Below are positions 27,477 to 38,231 of a DNA stretch of 64,000 bases, in pieces (within the stretch, counting starts at the first letter, position 1; each line of letters opens with the position of its first letter). Source of the DNA: Enterococcus lactis (GTDB lineage Bacteria > Bacillota > Bacilli > Lactobacillales > Enterococcaceae). The notes under the pieces were generated by a model. That model had not been told where the DNA came from and made no database searches. It was given only the letters and a program-made list of their open reading frames with translations. Where the stretch lies: the NCBI RefSeq assembly GCF_015751045.1, contig NZ_BNJW01000004.1, positions 1-64,000 on the forward strand, written 5' to 3'. A program made the position numbers and the translations under genes.

Positions 27477-29504
27477 TTAATTTTCTGGAACATCTGCAAG
27501 AATCCAGGATAGTTTCCCCTCAAATGTTCCAATCCTTTGATTTTCTACAGGAATATCTATTCTGATTCCATGTTGAGATGTAGAATCTAAAATAGCAGAC
27601 AAATCACTTTCGCCTTTTTGGTCACTTTCAAAAATCGTAACAGCAGATGACCCTATAACCGTTGTCTCTTCAGAAGTAACAAACGAAAGAGCTTCCGGGA
27701 GTTCAAACGTTCCATTTGTAAGAACTTTTTCTTGTTTCAATTGTAATATCCAACCTCCAGAAGCCCGTTCATCCATGATTTTCAATCCACCTGAGAACTG
27801 CCCAAATACACTTAATGGTTTATTGGATATTTTATGTTGCCCAAAATCTACATACTGAGGAGCCGCTGAAAGATAAAGCTTTCCTTTTCTGTAATAAAAA
27901 TAGATATCCGCTGTATTTTCGGAAAAGACACCTTCTGTATTCGCTGAATCAGAGTCAAAAACATATCCCTCAATATCAATAGGAACTTCTTTATAACTCT
28001 CTCCGATTTTTCCAGTGATTGTTTTCATTTCTGCGAGTTCATTTTGACTCTCTTTCTCTTTATAATAAACATGGACATCTATTTCCTTCAGCTTCGCAAT
28101 CGTCAGACTTATATCATTTGACTGCTCAATTAACTTTGCATTCTCAAGATATTCAAAGTGCATAGTCAGTACCTTTTCGGGAATGACTTCTTGCAAGTCT
28201 GTTTCCAACTCAATAATCAATGTATCTCCAAGAACAAAATAATCTCCTAGATTGAGTGTGACTCGGTTTCCTGTTATCAGGATATCTTTGGCATCAACTT
28301 GATTTCCGTTGATCAAGATACGCTCAGGAATATTTAATTCTTGTGGTAGGTCTATACTAGTCTCCAATTTCTTATCTTCAAGAAAATTCCCAGTAACTTT
28401 CAATGTATTTCTGATAGTTATCTTATCGTTTCTTTCAACTTCAGCGATGGCCCCATAATCACTATCATTGACTTTTACATCAGCTGATGATGACACATTA
28501 GATGGAAGTTGCGTCATCGCGATAGCGTTTTCTTGAAAAAATGTACCTGTTGAAGAAGTAAATCCCCAATTTACTTCTGTAGAACCGAATTGACTGATGA
28601 GATCAGGTACAATGTGAGAAGAGCGACCGACACCTTCCAGATCATAGGTGAGACTTCTTTGAGACGCGTCCCATTGAATGATTAATGTACGCCATGTACC
28701 ATCAGAGAGAAAAGTAGGTGCTACTGTTACGCCAGTATGCTCTCCGGAATAATTGTTGTTATTTGGTTTAGGAGTGACAAAGGCGACATGTCCATGTCCC
28801 TTATTATCGGCAGTTATTTCACGATCCATTCGATCAGAAGAGCCACTATTTTTATATGTGTCGAACTCAATCGAGAGTGCATTTGCGACATAAGGCTGTC
28901 CTGATCGAGTCGAATAAGAACCAATTCCCATACCTGGGGAACCGATAACTTGACTGGGATCATTAGCCATTCTAGAATCACCAGTCAATGTAAAAGTCAT
29001 ACCATCTCCTGCTTTATCTCGTTGATTTCCTAAATATAAATAACATTTAAATGTAAAATCTGAGCGTAAATCGATTTTATTGTTTGACCAAATAGCTCCT
29101 CTTTGAGACCTCTCTGCTGGATTCAATTGCAATAGCTTCCCGTTTTCCAATATGGACGTGCTGGTACCGATAGGTTGTTGAAAAATCTTATCAATAGAAA
29201 TAATATTGGGATCATTAGGCAGCCCCACTCGATAAGTCGGGGCATTCTCCAATGGCTGTTTGATTAACTCTTCAGATTCTTCTTTGTCAGTGGTCTCTTT
29301 ACTGTCAGTAGTACTTGAATTCTCACTGCTTTCTTGGATCTGGCTGGATTCTGTTAAACGATCGAATGTCGAAGCCTCTTTGCTTTCTTCGACTCTTCTA
29401 TTATCATTCACCAACTGATTCGATTCCAAAGAATACCCTATAATCGGAAAGATATTAGTCGCTAATAGACTGCTTAAAATGAGCGCGATCCTTCTCTTTT
29501 TCAC
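27477..29504 (-). CDS. Large WxL surface protein with L-type lectin and MucBP domains
   Basis: The 675-residue exported adhesin candidate starts at GTG 29504, with AGGAGG upstream. A signal peptide (1-25) and a Ser/Glu-rich linker (30-80) lead to an L-type lectin domain at about 110-335 (GDGMTFTLTGD, ALSIEFDTYKN). A MucBP-like repeat follows at about 480-545 (VHVYYKEKE). The last 120 residues are a WxL domain, with GGWILQLKQ and the terminal GKLSWILADVPEN. It has no LPxTG; attachment should be non-covalent to peptidoglycan. Confidence 0.92.
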   Translation of the reverse strand: MKKRRIALILSSLLATNIFPIIGYSLESNQLVNDNRRVEESKEASTFDRLTESSQIQESSENSSTTDSKETTDKEESEELIKQPLENAPTYRVGLPNDPNIISIDKIFQQPIGTSTSILENGKLLQLNPAERSQRGAIWSNNKIDLRSDFTFKCYLYLGNQRDKAGDGMTFTLTGDSRMANDPSQVIGSPGMGIGSYSTRSGQPYVANALSIEFDTYKNSGSSDRMDREITADNKGHGHVAFVTPKPNNNNYSGEHTGVTVAPTFLSDGTWRTLIIQWDASQRSLTYDLEGVGRSSHIVPDLISQFGSTEVNWGFTSSTGTFFQENAIAMTQLPSNVSSSADVKVNDSDYGAIAEVERNDKITIRNTLKVTGNFLEDKKLETSIDLPQELNIPERILINGNQVDAKDILITGNRVTLNLGDYFVLGDTLIIELETDLQEVIPEKVLTMHFEYLENAKLIEQSNDISLTIAKLKEIDVHVYYKEKESQNELAEMKTITGKIGESYKEVPIDIEGYVFDSDSANTEGVFSENTADIYFYYRKGKLYLSAAPQYVDFGQHKISNKPLSVFGQFSGGLKIMDERASGGWILQLKQEKVLTNGTFELPEALSFVTSEETTVIGSSAVTIFESDQKGESDLSAILDSTSQHGIRIDIPVENQRIGTFEGKLSWILADVPEN

Positions 29505-29650
29505 TATATCTTTTCCTCCTGATCGTTGAATTCCCAGATGAACTGTTCCTGTCCAAACTAATATAGCTTGGCCTTTACCAACCTTTGTTTAGATTGTCTT
29601 CACAAAACCGTTTGACTGCATGCTTATTTTCAATTGTTCTTGCAAGTAAA

Positions 29651-30379
29651 CTAGTTATTGGGTGTATCTTCTAATGTCCAAACTAATTTAGTAGAATATT
29701 GTTGCGCTAACTTGACAGATGTACCAGGTACCGAAAGCTGTACCGCATCTTTATTTTCATTTTCATTCGCACCAAATCGATAGACCCAAGTCCCCACACC
29801 TGTTCCTGATTTAGCATTGATTGCTAACGTATTATTTCCTCCTGGTGTCAGCGTTAATTCAGAATTAACCGTTTCAGGTGTATATGTTGGATCAACCAAA
29901 GAAACAGCCTGTCCTTTCGTAAACTTCAGCTGTGCTCCAACTAGTTCGTCCCCACTGGCAGTTTTAAATTGTTCTGGTTGTGCTACACTTAATTTCCACC
30001 CAGATAGTGTTCCTCTTTTATCTGTCACTTGGACATATGTCGGTTTTTTAGAACCATCAGTCATTTCATCAGCAGATGCATAATACGTTTTATCTGCAGT
30101 AGAAATTTTTTTAGTCCCAAATTTGAATTTTGATCCATAATCAATCGATAATGCTCCTCCTGTTCCAGGACTTGGAGGGTCTACTGGATCGACAGGGACG
30201 TTGGGATCAGGATCTTCCGGATCAACTGGAGGAGTTATTCCCTCATCTCCTGCTTCAAATGTGATCGTTCCGTCTGTGTTATATTCCTTTGGGTATACTT
30301 CAGCTGCAGAGACAAAAGTCGCACTTACTGCCATACTGAATAACATCGTTGCTACTAATATAGTTTCTTTTTTCATCAT
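29651..30379 (-). CDS. Small WxL-domain surface protein
   Basis: This secreted protein of 242 residues starts at ATG 30379 (MMKKETILVATMLF), with GAGGA six bases upstream. ATG 30376 is also possible. A signal peptide ends near VSAAE. An acidic proline-rich linker (PPVDPEDPDP and repeats) leads to a WxL domain with SGWKLSVAQ and the terminal LVWTLEDTPNN. It is the first gene of the locus, upstream of the lectin-WxL gene by about 145 bases. Such small WxL proteins pair with the DUF916/DUF3324 protein. Confidence 0.93.
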   Translation of the reverse strand: MMKKETILVATMLFSMAVSATFVSAAEVYPKEYNTDGTITFEAGDEGITPPVDPEDPDPNVPVDPVDPPSPGTGGALSIDYGSKFKFGTKKISTADKTYYASADEMTDGSKKPTYVQVTDKRGTLSGWKLSVAQPEQFKTASGDELVGAQLKFTKGQAVSLVDPTYTPETVNSELTLTPGGNNTLAINAKSGTGVGTWVYRFGANENENKDAVQLSVPGTSVKLAQQYSTKLVWTLEDTPNN

Positions 30380-30916
30380 TGCCATTCCTCTTTCTTTTTT
30401 TAATAAATATACAATCGATCCATAGCACATGTTTGCTTTACGGAACTTATGAGAGAGAAGAATATCGTCCCGTGTCTGCTCATATATGTCGATTAGTTGT
30501 TAGGTGATCATCAGTCCGTTTTGATTCTTATTTTTCTATTGCCGCTTGATGCAATTAAAATTAGAACTATAGCTGTCATAGTCTTTAAAATCATTTGTAC
30601 GTCTCACACCCCCATCCATCAAAATATGACTTGACTGTCAAGACTGCAATCAATAGTTATTATAAGTAAATAAAAAATACATATTATATTATTTTTTGAC
30701 AGTATCAGATAAAAAAAGAATAAACGCTTGCATCTAGTACTCCCTATGTTATGAACCAATTGATCAAATAAACATTCGCTAACTATTCTCCACAGCAAAA
30801 AAGCAGCAGATCCACGATAAATGGATCTACTGCTCTTACTTATCCTTATATTTAACAGGGATTTTCTTTGTCGTTGATGATATTCCATCACTGCCGTAGT
30901 AATAATAGAAAAAATA
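30380..30916. other. Intergenic region between lacD and the WxL locus
   Basis: The lac terminator (30797-30834) is the one clear element. A perfect CTTGA-CTG-TCAAG dyad lies near 30630-30645. A minus-strand frame at 30511-30594 would encode a 27-residue hydrophobic-then-basic peptide (MILKTMTAIVLILIASS...), with GGGGG well upstream; this is too weak to call a gene. No clean promoter for the WxL genes was identified. Confidence 0.4.
30797..30834 (-). terminator. Terminator at the end of the lac operon
   Basis: On the minus strand AGCAGTAGATCCA pairs with TGGATCTGCTGCT and is followed by six T. It lies about 80 bases after lacD. Confidence 0.85.
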
Positions 30917-31888
30917 TTAGAACTTATTAAAATCAATAGGTGTCGCGGTTTCCTTCAATACGGTATTTAAGCTTTCGATATTTGCTCGTCCTTGTGTATT
31001 CATCCATTCAATTGCTGCCTCTTTTCCATCAAGGACATAATGTTTGATTCCATCAGCCCAAGTGGCACGACCACAAAGAACACCGTTGAAAGTAGAACCG
31101 GCATGTTTTGCAAAATGTAAGGTTTCTTGGAATAATTCAGAGGTTACACCAGCACTCAAAAAAACGTAAGGCAGAGGAGTAGATTCAGCTTGTTCTTTGA
31201 AAAAAGCTGCTGCTTCTGATTTTGTATAAATGGCTTCATCTATCCCATACCCTTCGACATATTTCATATTGACTGGCACTTCTACTTTTAGTGCATCCAC
31301 CCCGTAACGTGTTTTAGAGAATTCTTTCATCATTCCAATCACTTTATGGGGTTTTTCGCGTGCATATTTTTTCGATGTTGAATCAGGAATGGTTGCATCA
31401 TAAGACAGCAATTCTAGAAAGAATGGTAACTTCTCTGCTTGACACTCCAAACCAATTCGTTCAATAAAGGCGTGCTTTTGATGATTGATTTCTTCAGATT
31501 CATCAATATCATAATATAGCAGTGTTTTGCATGCATCCGCACCAGCTTCTTTCAAGCGCTTGACTGACCAAGCAGTTAACAAATCTGGAAGGCGTCCAGG
31601 AGTGGAGAGATCATAGCCGGTTTTCTCATAAGCTAACAACAATCCTGAATTTTCGTTCTTTACATCAGCAGCAGGTAGCCCGTAGTCTGGATCTAATAAA
31701 ATAGATGATGCATATTCCGTTAATTCAGAGGCAACGATTTTCTTAAATTCTACAATCTCTGTGTCTTCTGCTTCACTGAATTGAGCAATCATTTTCTTCC
31801 ATGCACCACGTTGGTCGATTGCTAAAGCACCAATTATCCCCTCGCTACTACATAAGCGATTGATAAATCGTCGTTTTTCTTCATTCAA
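30917..31888 (-). CDS. lacD: Tagatose 1,6-diphosphate aldolase LacD
   Basis: LacD cleaves tagatose-1,6-bisphosphate to dihydroxyacetone phosphate and glyceraldehyde-3-phosphate, the last step of the tagatose-6-phosphate pathway. The 323-residue class I aldolase has the family's [13 protein letters not shown] near the start, [13 protein letters not shown] with the catalytic-lysine strand in the middle, and [12 protein letters not shown] near the end. It closes the operon, 12 bases after lacC. Confidence 0.96.
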   Translation of the reverse strand: MNEEKRRFINRLCSSEGIIGALAIDQRGAWKKMIAQFSEAEDTEIVEFKKIVASELTEYASSILLDPDYGLPAADVKNENSGLLLAYEKTGYDLSTPGRLPDLLTAWSVKRLKEAGADACKTLLYYDIDESEEINHQKHAFIERIGLECQAEKLPFFLELLSYDATIPDSTSKKYAREKPHKVIGMMKEFSKTRYGVDALKVEVPVNMKYVEGYGIDEAIYTKSEAAAFFKEQAESTPLPYVFLSAGVTSELFQETLHFAKHAGSTFNGVLCGRATWADGIKHYVLDGKEAAIEWMNTQGRANIESLNTVLKETATPIDFNKF

Positions 31889-31900
31889 ATCGATATCCTC

Positions 31901-32827
31901 CTAGACTTCTTTTATTTGTATCTGCTTAATTAATGTATGATAATTTACTAACTCAATATAACCCGTGGTTTCTTCTTGTGCATTTAGTATTCCCAGAGCA
32001 TTTCCTTGCTTCAGCACCACATCAACTGATTTCTCTTTTTCAATAGCAATCGCTAAACCAGCTAACATTGCATCACCAGAACCTACAGGGTTTAAGGCTT
32101 TGATTGAAGGGATCATCACATGATAGAATCGATTCGAATGTTTAGCAAATGCACCTTTTCTACCCATCGAGACTACAACCCAGTCAATACCAGCAAACAA
32201 CGGATCCGATAAAGCTACTTTCAGTTTCTTCACATCCGTAGTGATAGGCTGATCTAATAACTCCGCTAATTCTTGTATGTTTGGCTTAATCAAATACGGT
32301 TTAGACTCTCCTTTAAGTACTGTCATCAATGCTTCACCAGAACAATCTAACATGACCGGCTTGGGTCTGCAGACTTGTATCATTTGCTGGTAAAAATCTA
32401 TCGGAAGTCCTTGAGGCAAACTACCAGAAAAACAAATAACATCAGCTTTTACTGCCAATTTTCCTAAATGATTGAGAAAGTCAGAAGCCTCTTGTGTAGA
32501 AACAATTGGTCCACTTTCTAAGATTTCCGTCTGCTGACCTTCATGTAAAATAGCGATGCAATTTCGTGTTTCGCCTTTGATAGACAAAAATTCATGAAGG
32601 ATATTATCTTGCGTTAACCTCTCTTTGATTTCTTTCCCTAAAACCCCACCAATTAATCCACTCGCCATCACTTCTGCATCTAATTGCTTCAAGATGCGTG
32701 TGACATTCAATCCTTTCCCACCGACTGTTTTTTTCACATTTTTCACACGATTGACTGCATCTAAACTAAATTCTGTTAATGGATAAGAAACATCGATTGA
32801 AGGATTCATCGTAATCGTTAGAATCAT
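31901..32827 (-). CDS. lacC: Tagatose-6-phosphate kinase LacC
   Basis: LacC phosphorylates tagatose-6-phosphate to the 1,6-bisphosphate. It is a 308-residue PfkB-family sugar kinase. The N-terminal [11 protein letters not shown] and [11 protein letters not shown] bind the sugar phosphate, and the C-terminal [13 protein letters not shown] carries the catalytic aspartate of the PfkB signature. The start overlaps the lacB stop by four bases (ATGA), a sign of translational coupling. Confidence 0.96.
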   Translation of the reverse strand: MILTITMNPSIDVSYPLTEFSLDAVNRVKNVKKTVGGKGLNVTRILKQLDAEVMASGLIGGVLGKEIKERLTQDNILHEFLSIKGETRNCIAILHEGQQTEILESGPIVSTQEASDFLNHLGKLAVKADVICFSGSLPQGLPIDFYQQMIQVCRPKPVMLDCSGEALMTVLKGESKPYLIKPNIQELAELLDQPITTDVKKLKVALSDPLFAGIDWVVVSMGRKGAFAKHSNRFYHVMIPSIKALNPVGSGDAMLAGLAIAIEKEKSVDVVLKQGNALGILNAQEETTGYIELVNYHTLIKQIQIKEV

Positions 32828-33354
32828 TGATTAGCCTCACAATCTTGGTATTCATCGCGATTCCATTTTTCGATAAATTCATCAAAAAAATTCGGATCAA
32901 TTTGATACTCACTAGCTTTTTCGATTTGTTTGATTTTAGCAATCAATTGCTTGTTCTCATCCGTTTCTTGATATTTTGCCTGAATGAAAGCATCAAGAAT
33001 ATCACAAATCAAAAATTCTCCAGTAATTCGAGCGCCAAACCCGATCACATTTGCATCCAATTGTTCTTTTGCATAGATAGCTGTTGTCATATCACGCACT
33101 AATGCGCTCCGAATACCTGGAACTTTGTTTACTGCATTATTGATTCCTACCCCGGTCCCACATAAACAGACCCCTAGATCTGCTTTTCCCATCACTACTG
33201 CTTCTCCTACTTTTTTTCCATAAATGGGATAATGAGTCCGTGTGAAATCATAGGTTCCCATGTCTAATACTTCATGTCCTTTTGCTTTCAAAAAATCTGA
33301 TAGAGCCATTTTAGTATCTGTGACGATGTGGTCACAACCAATTGCGATTTTCAT
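32824..33354 (-). CDS. lacB: Galactose-6-phosphate isomerase subunit LacB
   Basis: LacB forms a heteromer with LacA that converts galactose-6-phosphate to tagatose-6-phosphate. The 176-residue RpiB/LacAB protein begins [16 protein letters not shown]. It keeps the active-site cysteine region [18 protein letters not shown] and the [17 protein letters not shown] helix. The C-terminal extension beyond LacA length is typical of LacB. It follows lacA by 13 bases. Confidence 0.96.
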   Translation of the reverse strand: MKIAIGCDHIVTDTKMALSDFLKAKGHEVLDMGTYDFTRTHYPIYGKKVGEAVVMGKADLGVCLCGTGVGINNAVNKVPGIRSALVRDMTTAIYAKEQLDANVIGFGARITGEFLICDILDAFIQAKYQETDENKQLIAKIKQIEKASEYQIDPNFFDEFIEKWNRDEYQDCEANQ

Positions 33355-33367
33355 ACTTTCTCCTTTT

Positions 33368-33796
33368 TTATGCCATTTTATTCAACATATCTACACGAAC
33401 TTGATGTCGACCACCTACATAAGTTGCTTGTAAAAATTCCTTTACGATCGATAACGCTAACTCTTCTCCTATGATCTTCGATCCAAGAGCAATCATGCGA
33501 GAATTATTGTGCTCTCTAGTCATATAAGCGCTACGTTCGTCTGAAACTACTGCTGCAATCATTCCTTTGACTTTTGTTGCTGTGATGAAGCTCCCTACTC
33601 CGTAGCTGTCTACTGTAATACCTAAACTTCCTTCATTCTTCATTAGATCATTCGCGACGGCTAAAGCAGATGCTACAAAATCTTCCGAAGGTATCTCACT
33701 TTTATCTGCTATCATAAATCCTTTTTCGATTAGATCTTTCTTGATCACTTCTTTCAGTTGCATTCCATCTTTATCCGAACCGATTACTATACGCAT
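33368..33796 (-). CDS. lacA: Galactose-6-phosphate isomerase subunit LacA
   Basis: LacA is the small subunit of the galactose-6-phosphate isomerase. The 142-residue RpiB-like fold starts [17 protein letters not shown]. Its equivalent of the cysteine loop reads [18 protein letters not shown], without the cysteine, as usual for LacA. The active site is completed by LacB. It sits between lacG and lacB, with AGAGAGG before the start. Confidence 0.95.
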   Translation of the reverse strand: MRIVIGSDKDGMQLKEVIKKDLIEKGFMIADKSEIPSEDFVASALAVANDLMKNEGSLGITVDSYGVGSFITATKVKGMIAAVVSDERSAYMTREHNNSRMIALGSKIIGEELALSIVKEFLQATYVGGRHQVRVDMLNKMA

Positions 33797-33813
33797 CTTC
33801 TTACCTCTCTTCC

Positions 33814-35217
33814 TTATTCAAGCAATTTGCTGTTGCTGATTTTCTTATACCAATAGGCACTTTTTTTCGCATATCGATTTTGATTTTTAAAATCGACATA
33901 AAATAAGCCATAGCGTTTCTTATAGCCATTTGTCCATGAAAACACGTCCATCAATGACCATACAAAGTAACCTTCTACATTTACCCCGCGCTCAATAGCT
34001 TTTAAAATGGCTTTCAAGTGTACGAAAATATAAGCGATTCGAGAATCATCTTGCACTTGCTTGTCACATAACACATCTTTTTCGCCCATTCCATTTTCTG
34101 TTACATAGATTTTTTTATAGTTTGGATACCGTTCCTTGATAAAGACCAACATATCCTCTAGCCCTTGCGGATAAATTGGCCAATCCCAGTCTGTTGTTGG
34201 AACTTCAGGGTTATTGACTCTTTCTCCGACCCCTTTCAATGCAAAACGACTACTTCCTTTTTCTCCCGTACCGTTGTGATGGATAGCAGATTCACCAATA
34301 TAAGCTTTTACGAAATGGCTAGCATAATAATTGACTCCAATAAAATCAATTTGATCAGCTGCATAAGCTAATATCTCAAATTCTTCACGTGTAGTTTTCA
34401 ACACTCCTTCGTTTTCGTGAAGAATCTCTTCGATGCTTTCCAAAGTATCTTCAGCGTAATGTCCCCTATAAGTAGCGTCTAATAAAAATTGATTTGCTAA
34501 AATATGTTCTTTTCTTGCAGAACGTGTATCTTCAAGATGATTGGTAATACCATATTTTGATTCCAAGATGTGGACAATACCGATTTCCCCTAGGCACTCC
34601 GCCTTTTTATACTTTTCAACTACTTTTGCATGGGCAACCATCATGTTGTGCATGGCTTGGATGGCTTTTGGAAGATCGTATTTTATATTCGGTGGAAAAT
34701 GACCAATAATGTATTGACCAGCTACTACAGACCAAGGCTCATTGAACGTGATCCAATAATTTACTTTGTTCCCATATTCTTTGAAACAAAACTCCGCAAA
34801 ATCAACATAAGCAATAATCGTTTCTTGAGAAAGCCAATCGCCCTTTTCGAACAAAGATAAAGGGGTGTCAAAGTGATGCAAGGTGACAAAGGGTTCCACT
34901 CCATTAGCTATACATTCATCAATCAATTTGTGATAAAACTGAACACCGGATGGATCAAATTTTCCGACACCTGAAGGAAATATCCGTGACCAAGCAATAG
35001 AAATACGAAGACCATTGATACCGAATGCACGGCAGAATTCTAGATCTTCTGGGTATTTATGATAAAAATCACTTGCTAGACTTGGATCAAACATACCTTG
35101 CTCTTTTAAATAATCATCCCAATAATTCTTCCCTCGATTTCCTTCTAATAGTGCACCTTCTGCTTGAAAAGCAGCTGTCGCAGCACCAAAAACAAAATGT
35201 TCCGGAAACTTATTCAT
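33814..35217 (-). CDS. lacG: 6-phospho-beta-galactosidase LacG
   Basis: LacG hydrolyses lactose-6-phosphate, delivered by LacEF, to glucose and galactose-6-phosphate. The 467-residue GH1 enzyme has the acid/base glutamate in WITFNEPW (about residue 160) and the nucleophile in [10 protein letters not shown] (about 375). The phosphate-binding C-terminal loop includes [11 protein letters not shown]. It lies 11 bases after lacE, and the galactose-6-phosphate genes follow. Confidence 0.96.
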   Translation of the reverse strand: MNKFPEHFVFGAATAAFQAEGALLEGNRGKNYWDDYLKEQGMFDPSLASDFYHKYPEDLEFCRAFGINGLRISIAWSRIFPSGVGKFDPSGVQFYHKLIDECIANGVEPFVTLHHFDTPLSLFEKGDWLSQETIIAYVDFAEFCFKEYGNKVNYWITFNEPWSVVAGQYIIGHFPPNIKYDLPKAIQAMHNMMVAHAKVVEKYKKAECLGEIGIVHILESKYGITNHLEDTRSARKEHILANQFLLDATYRGHYAEDTLESIEEILHENEGVLKTTREEFEILAYAADQIDFIGVNYYASHFVKAYIGESAIHHNGTGEKGSSRFALKGVGERVNNPEVPTTDWDWPIYPQGLEDMLVFIKERYPNYKKIYVTENGMGEKDVLCDKQVQDDSRIAYIFVHLKAILKAIERGVNVEGYFVWSLMDVFSWTNGYKKRYGLFYVDFKNQNRYAKKSAYWYKKISNSKLLE

Positions 35218-35228
35218 TCTCTACCTCC

Positions 35229-36890
35229 TTAAATTAAATTTTTAAAAACAAAATCTACTGCTTGATTCGGCGCTTTCGCTAAAGCCACATACTCCGCTCC
35301 ACTAGTAGAAACAGCTTTTGTTTTGTAATTTTTTACATCTTCTTCCAATTCTTTAAACATTGAAGCCATTTGTGGAGCTAAAACGATCAAATCAAATTCA
35401 TTGATTAAATCTTTGTGTTGCCCATAAGCCATTGCTGTAGATTCAATATCGATAGCTCGAGCTTTAGCACCTTTTTTGATTGCATTAGCCAACATAGAAC
35501 TTGTTGCACCATTTGCACATAGAACCAATACATTTTTTTGACCACCTTCTTCCATTAACCCTGTAATCATTTGTTCAGCTATAGGAGGTTCTTCTGTAAA
35601 GATTGGTTCAGTCTTTACTTCCTCAAGGTTTTCTTTTGCCACTAATTCATTGTCATATGCTTTGAAAAATGGAAAATATATTAAAAAATCAACGATCAGT
35701 AATAGTATGACTAATAAAACTGCTAATCCAGCAAATCCTGTTCCTAAAATCAAACCAATTGGTCCAGGCGTTGTCCATGGCAAATTATAAATAAATCCAT
35801 CCATCCCTAAAGTATCGACGAAAAACTTAAAAATCCACACATTTAAGATTGGCGCAGTCACAAAAGGAATAAAGAAAATCGGGTTCAAAACAACTGGTGC
35901 ACCAAACAGGATCGGTTCATTCACACCAAATAACACAGGGATAGCAGAAGCACGGCCAATCGTTTTCATTTGCTTCGACTTTGCCAAAAAAGCAAACATG
36001 AATGTTAGGATAAGCGTAGCTCCTGTACCACCTAAAGTAGCGACAAAATATTGGATCCCTTGAGAAAGAATCCGTGGTGCATGTTCACCACTTTGATAGA
36101 GCTGAAGATTCGCTTCAACATTTGTAATATAGATTGCCGCAACTGCAGGTTCTACGATAGAAGGTCCGTGGATACCGACAAACCAGAAAAAAGCCATTGC
36201 ACCAAAAATCAATGCCAGTCCTAAATATCCATCTGCAGCACTAAAAATTGGCTGGAACAATTCAATAATCTTTTCTGAGAATCCTGTTCCTGCTAAATGC
36301 CTGAACCCTAAGTCGAATAACCAAAAAAAGACAGTTGCTAACGTGATTGGGATAAGATCTTTGAATGTCTGCGAAATATTCCCTGGAACTTCTTCAGGCA
36401 TTTTTACAGTGATATTGTTTTTGACACAGAAACGATAGATGTTTGGGACAATAAATCCGACTACAAAAGCTGTCAACAATCCTTTTGTTCCCATAAAATC
36501 AGAAGAGAAACCGCCTTCAATCGCATCCACGCCAATAATCACAAATCCGATAAATGCTGCAATCATCGTTGAAGTTGGATTGATTTGATTGGTTTTGGGT
36601 AGTTTATTATTAAAAGTCTCCGTCAAACTTTTTGTCACGGTAGCGGCCATAAGCAAACCTAGAATACCCATTGATCCGTTGTAAGCCTTCATTAGAATCG
36701 TTTCGATTGATGTATCCCAATGGAAACCGAAGGCGTTTGGAACATAGGCAGCTAACAAAAAGAAACTTGAAAAAAGAATCACTGGTATAAGGCTGATAAA
36801 GCCATCTCTAATCGCTCTCAAGTAAGGATTATTCGAAATCTTTTCAAAATGAGGTTTCATCTTTTCGATTGTTTGTATCAGCTGTTTCAT
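35229..36890 (-). CDS. lacE: PTS lactose-specific EIICB component LacE
   Basis: LacE transports and phosphorylates lactose. Residues 1-420 form the EIIC channel of the lactose/cellobiose (Lac) family, with about ten helices and motifs such as VNEPILFGAPVVLNPIFFIP. After a linker, EIIB starts near 450 with the phospho-cysteine in VLVLCANGATSSML. The 553-residue length is close to LacE of lactococci. It lies between lacF and lacG in one transcript. Confidence 0.95.
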   Translation of the reverse strand: MKQLIQTIEKMKPHFEKISNNPYLRAIRDGFISLIPVILFSSFFLLAAYVPNAFGFHWDTSIETILMKAYNGSMGILGLLMAATVTKSLTETFNNKLPKTNQINPTSTMIAAFIGFVIIGVDAIEGGFSSDFMGTKGLLTAFVVGFIVPNIYRFCVKNNITVKMPEEVPGNISQTFKDLIPITLATVFFWLFDLGFRHLAGTGFSEKIIELFQPIFSAADGYLGLALIFGAMAFFWFVGIHGPSIVEPAVAAIYITNVEANLQLYQSGEHAPRILSQGIQYFVATLGGTGATLILTFMFAFLAKSKQMKTIGRASAIPVLFGVNEPILFGAPVVLNPIFFIPFVTAPILNVWIFKFFVDTLGMDGFIYNLPWTTPGPIGLILGTGFAGLAVLLVILLLIVDFLIYFPFFKAYDNELVAKENLEEVKTEPIFTEEPPIAEQMITGLMEEGGQKNVLVLCANGATSSMLANAIKKGAKARAIDIESTAMAYGQHKDLINEFDLIVLAPQMASMFKELEEDVKNYKTKAVSTSGAEYVALAKAPNQAVDFVFKNLI

Positions 36891-36905
36891 ACTGCTTCTG
36901 CCCCC

Positions 36906-37217
36906 TTACGCTTTTTTGTAGATATTGAATAAATGTCTGATCGTATCTTTCAACAACATCGTCGTCATCAAGTGATCTTGTGCATGGACCATGATAAAAC
37001 CGATTTCGATTGATTCACCGTTTGCCTCAGCTGCTAACATTTGTGTTTGAGATTTATGTGCCTCCATCAAACTGGTATGAGCTTCTTCTACTAGCCGCTC
37101 TGCTTGCTCAAAATTTTTCTTTTCTGCTTCTTCAATCGCTTTCATTAATTTGGATCGTGCTTCTCCTGCAAATGCAACTACTTCAAATCCAATCATTGCT
37201 GCTTCTTCTTTATTCAT
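36906..37217 (-). CDS. lacF: PTS lactose-specific EIIA component LacF
   Basis: LacF passes phosphate from HPr to LacE. ATG 37217 (MNKEEAAMIGFEVVAFAG) has AAGGGAG upstream and gives 103 residues, the normal length. The frame further up to 37331 runs through the promoter. The active histidine lies in GFIMVHAQDHLMT, and the trimer helix contains EIGFIMV. It is the first gene of the operon, about 50 bases after the -10 box. Confidence 0.95.
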   Translation of the reverse strand: MNKEEAAMIGFEVVAFAGEARSKLMKAIEEAEKKNFEQAERLVEEAHTSLMEAHKSQTQMLAAEANGESIEIGFIMVHAQDHLMTTMLLKDTIRHLFNIYKKA

Positions 37218-37266
37218 CGACTTCTCCCTTTGTTTGTTTTTGTTTGCTTTTGTTTCTTCCAAACAT

Positions 37267-37295
37267 ATCATAAAAGAAGAAGCCATTCCTGTCAA
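37267..37295 (-). promoter_or_regulatory. lac operon promoter
   Basis: On the minus strand TTGACA (37295-37290) and TATGAT (37272-37267) are exactly 17 bases apart. An AC-rich leader follows to lacF. A degenerate cre-like TGAAAATAAAGTCA lies upstream near 37315-37330; it lacks the central CG, so CcpA control is uncertain. Confidence 0.8.
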
Positions 37296-37389
37296 AGCAG
37301 AGTTACTGTTTAAAATTGACTTTATTTTCAAAATATAATATGTTTAATTCGGACATAAAAGAAGGACTTGAACGAGGGGCAAGAAAAAA

Positions 37390-38175
37390 ATGATAAAAGA
37401 AGAACGTCAAAAGTATTTGATGGATTTATTGAGCCAATATAAATTCTTAAAAGTAAGAGACATCGTCAATGAACTTAATATAACTGACATGACTGTTCGT
37501 AGAGACTTTCAAGAATTAGAAGATAAAGGACTGATCATTCGTGTACATGGCGGTGCAAGAATCATTGAAGACAATAAGAACGATATACTTACTGAGCTAA
37601 GCCATCGAGAAAAACAACATATCCATCTCAATGAAAAATTGGAGATTGCAAGGATCATTGCTGAGAATATATTCGAAGACGAGACTGTTTTTTTGGGTGC
37701 AGGTACAACCATCGAACTAGTCTATGAGTTTTTAACCGTGAACCATGCCAAGATCATCACGAATTCCATACATGTATTTGACAAATTCAAACATGATCCA
37801 AGATTTGAATTGATTTTGATTGGCGGTTCTTATCGGAGTAAAACAGGTGCATTTGTGGGGACGATTGCAAATGATTTTATTTCAGGAATCCATGTGATGA
37901 AAAGCTTTATCGGAGTAAATGGATTAGATACAACTGCTATCTATACTTCAAATGAAGACGAAGGATTAACTCAAAAATGTGCGTTGAATATTGCTGAACA
38001 GAGATTTATTGTTGCTGATCACCACAAAATAAATAAAAAAGATTTTTACAGTTTTTATTCTATAAAAGACGCTGACTACCTAATCACTGACTCAATGATT
38101 ACTGCGGAAGATCAAGAAATATTTGGAAAGAAAATCCCTATATTATCTTCTAAGGGACGACTTGATTTATCTTGA
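37390..38175 (+). CDS. lacR: Lactose operon repressor LacR (DeoR family)
   Basis: LacR represses the tagatose/lactose genes and is released by tagatose-6-phosphate. The 261-residue protein has the DeoR HTH at about 5-55 (VRDIVNELNITDMTVRRDFQELEDKG is its core, given here only by position 20-45). The sugar-phosphate sensor domain is marked by FLGAGTTIELVYEFL and the GGSYRSKTGAFVG loop. It is divergent from lacF across 172 bases that should hold its operators. GAGGGG precedes the ATG. Confidence 0.93.
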   Translation: MIKEERQKYLMDLLSQYKFLKVRDIVNELNITDMTVRRDFQELEDKGLIIRVHGGARIIEDNKNDILTELSHREKQHIHLNEKLEIARIIAENIFEDETVFLGAGTTIELVYEFLTVNHAKIITNSIHVFDKFKHDPRFELILIGGSYRSKTGAFVGTIANDFISGIHVMKSFIGVNGLDTTAIYTSNEDEGLTQKCALNIAEQRFIVADHHKINKKDFYSFYSIKDADYLITDSMITAEDQEIFGKKIPILSSKGRLDLS

Positions 38176-38231
38176 ATAGAATGAATTTTCCGTTATTGCT
38201 TTCTCTCATGATGCCACAGATATAGAAAAAC

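Noticed and set aside
29560-29580. TTAGTTTGGACA between the two WxL genes, also found in the small WxL gene's end
   Set aside because: Only 12 bases are shared and no further WxL coding is visible, so a degraded WxL copy is not supported.
30619-30936. 105-codon minus-strand frame after lacD
   Set aside because: It spans the lac terminator and has no ribosome site or recognisable family.
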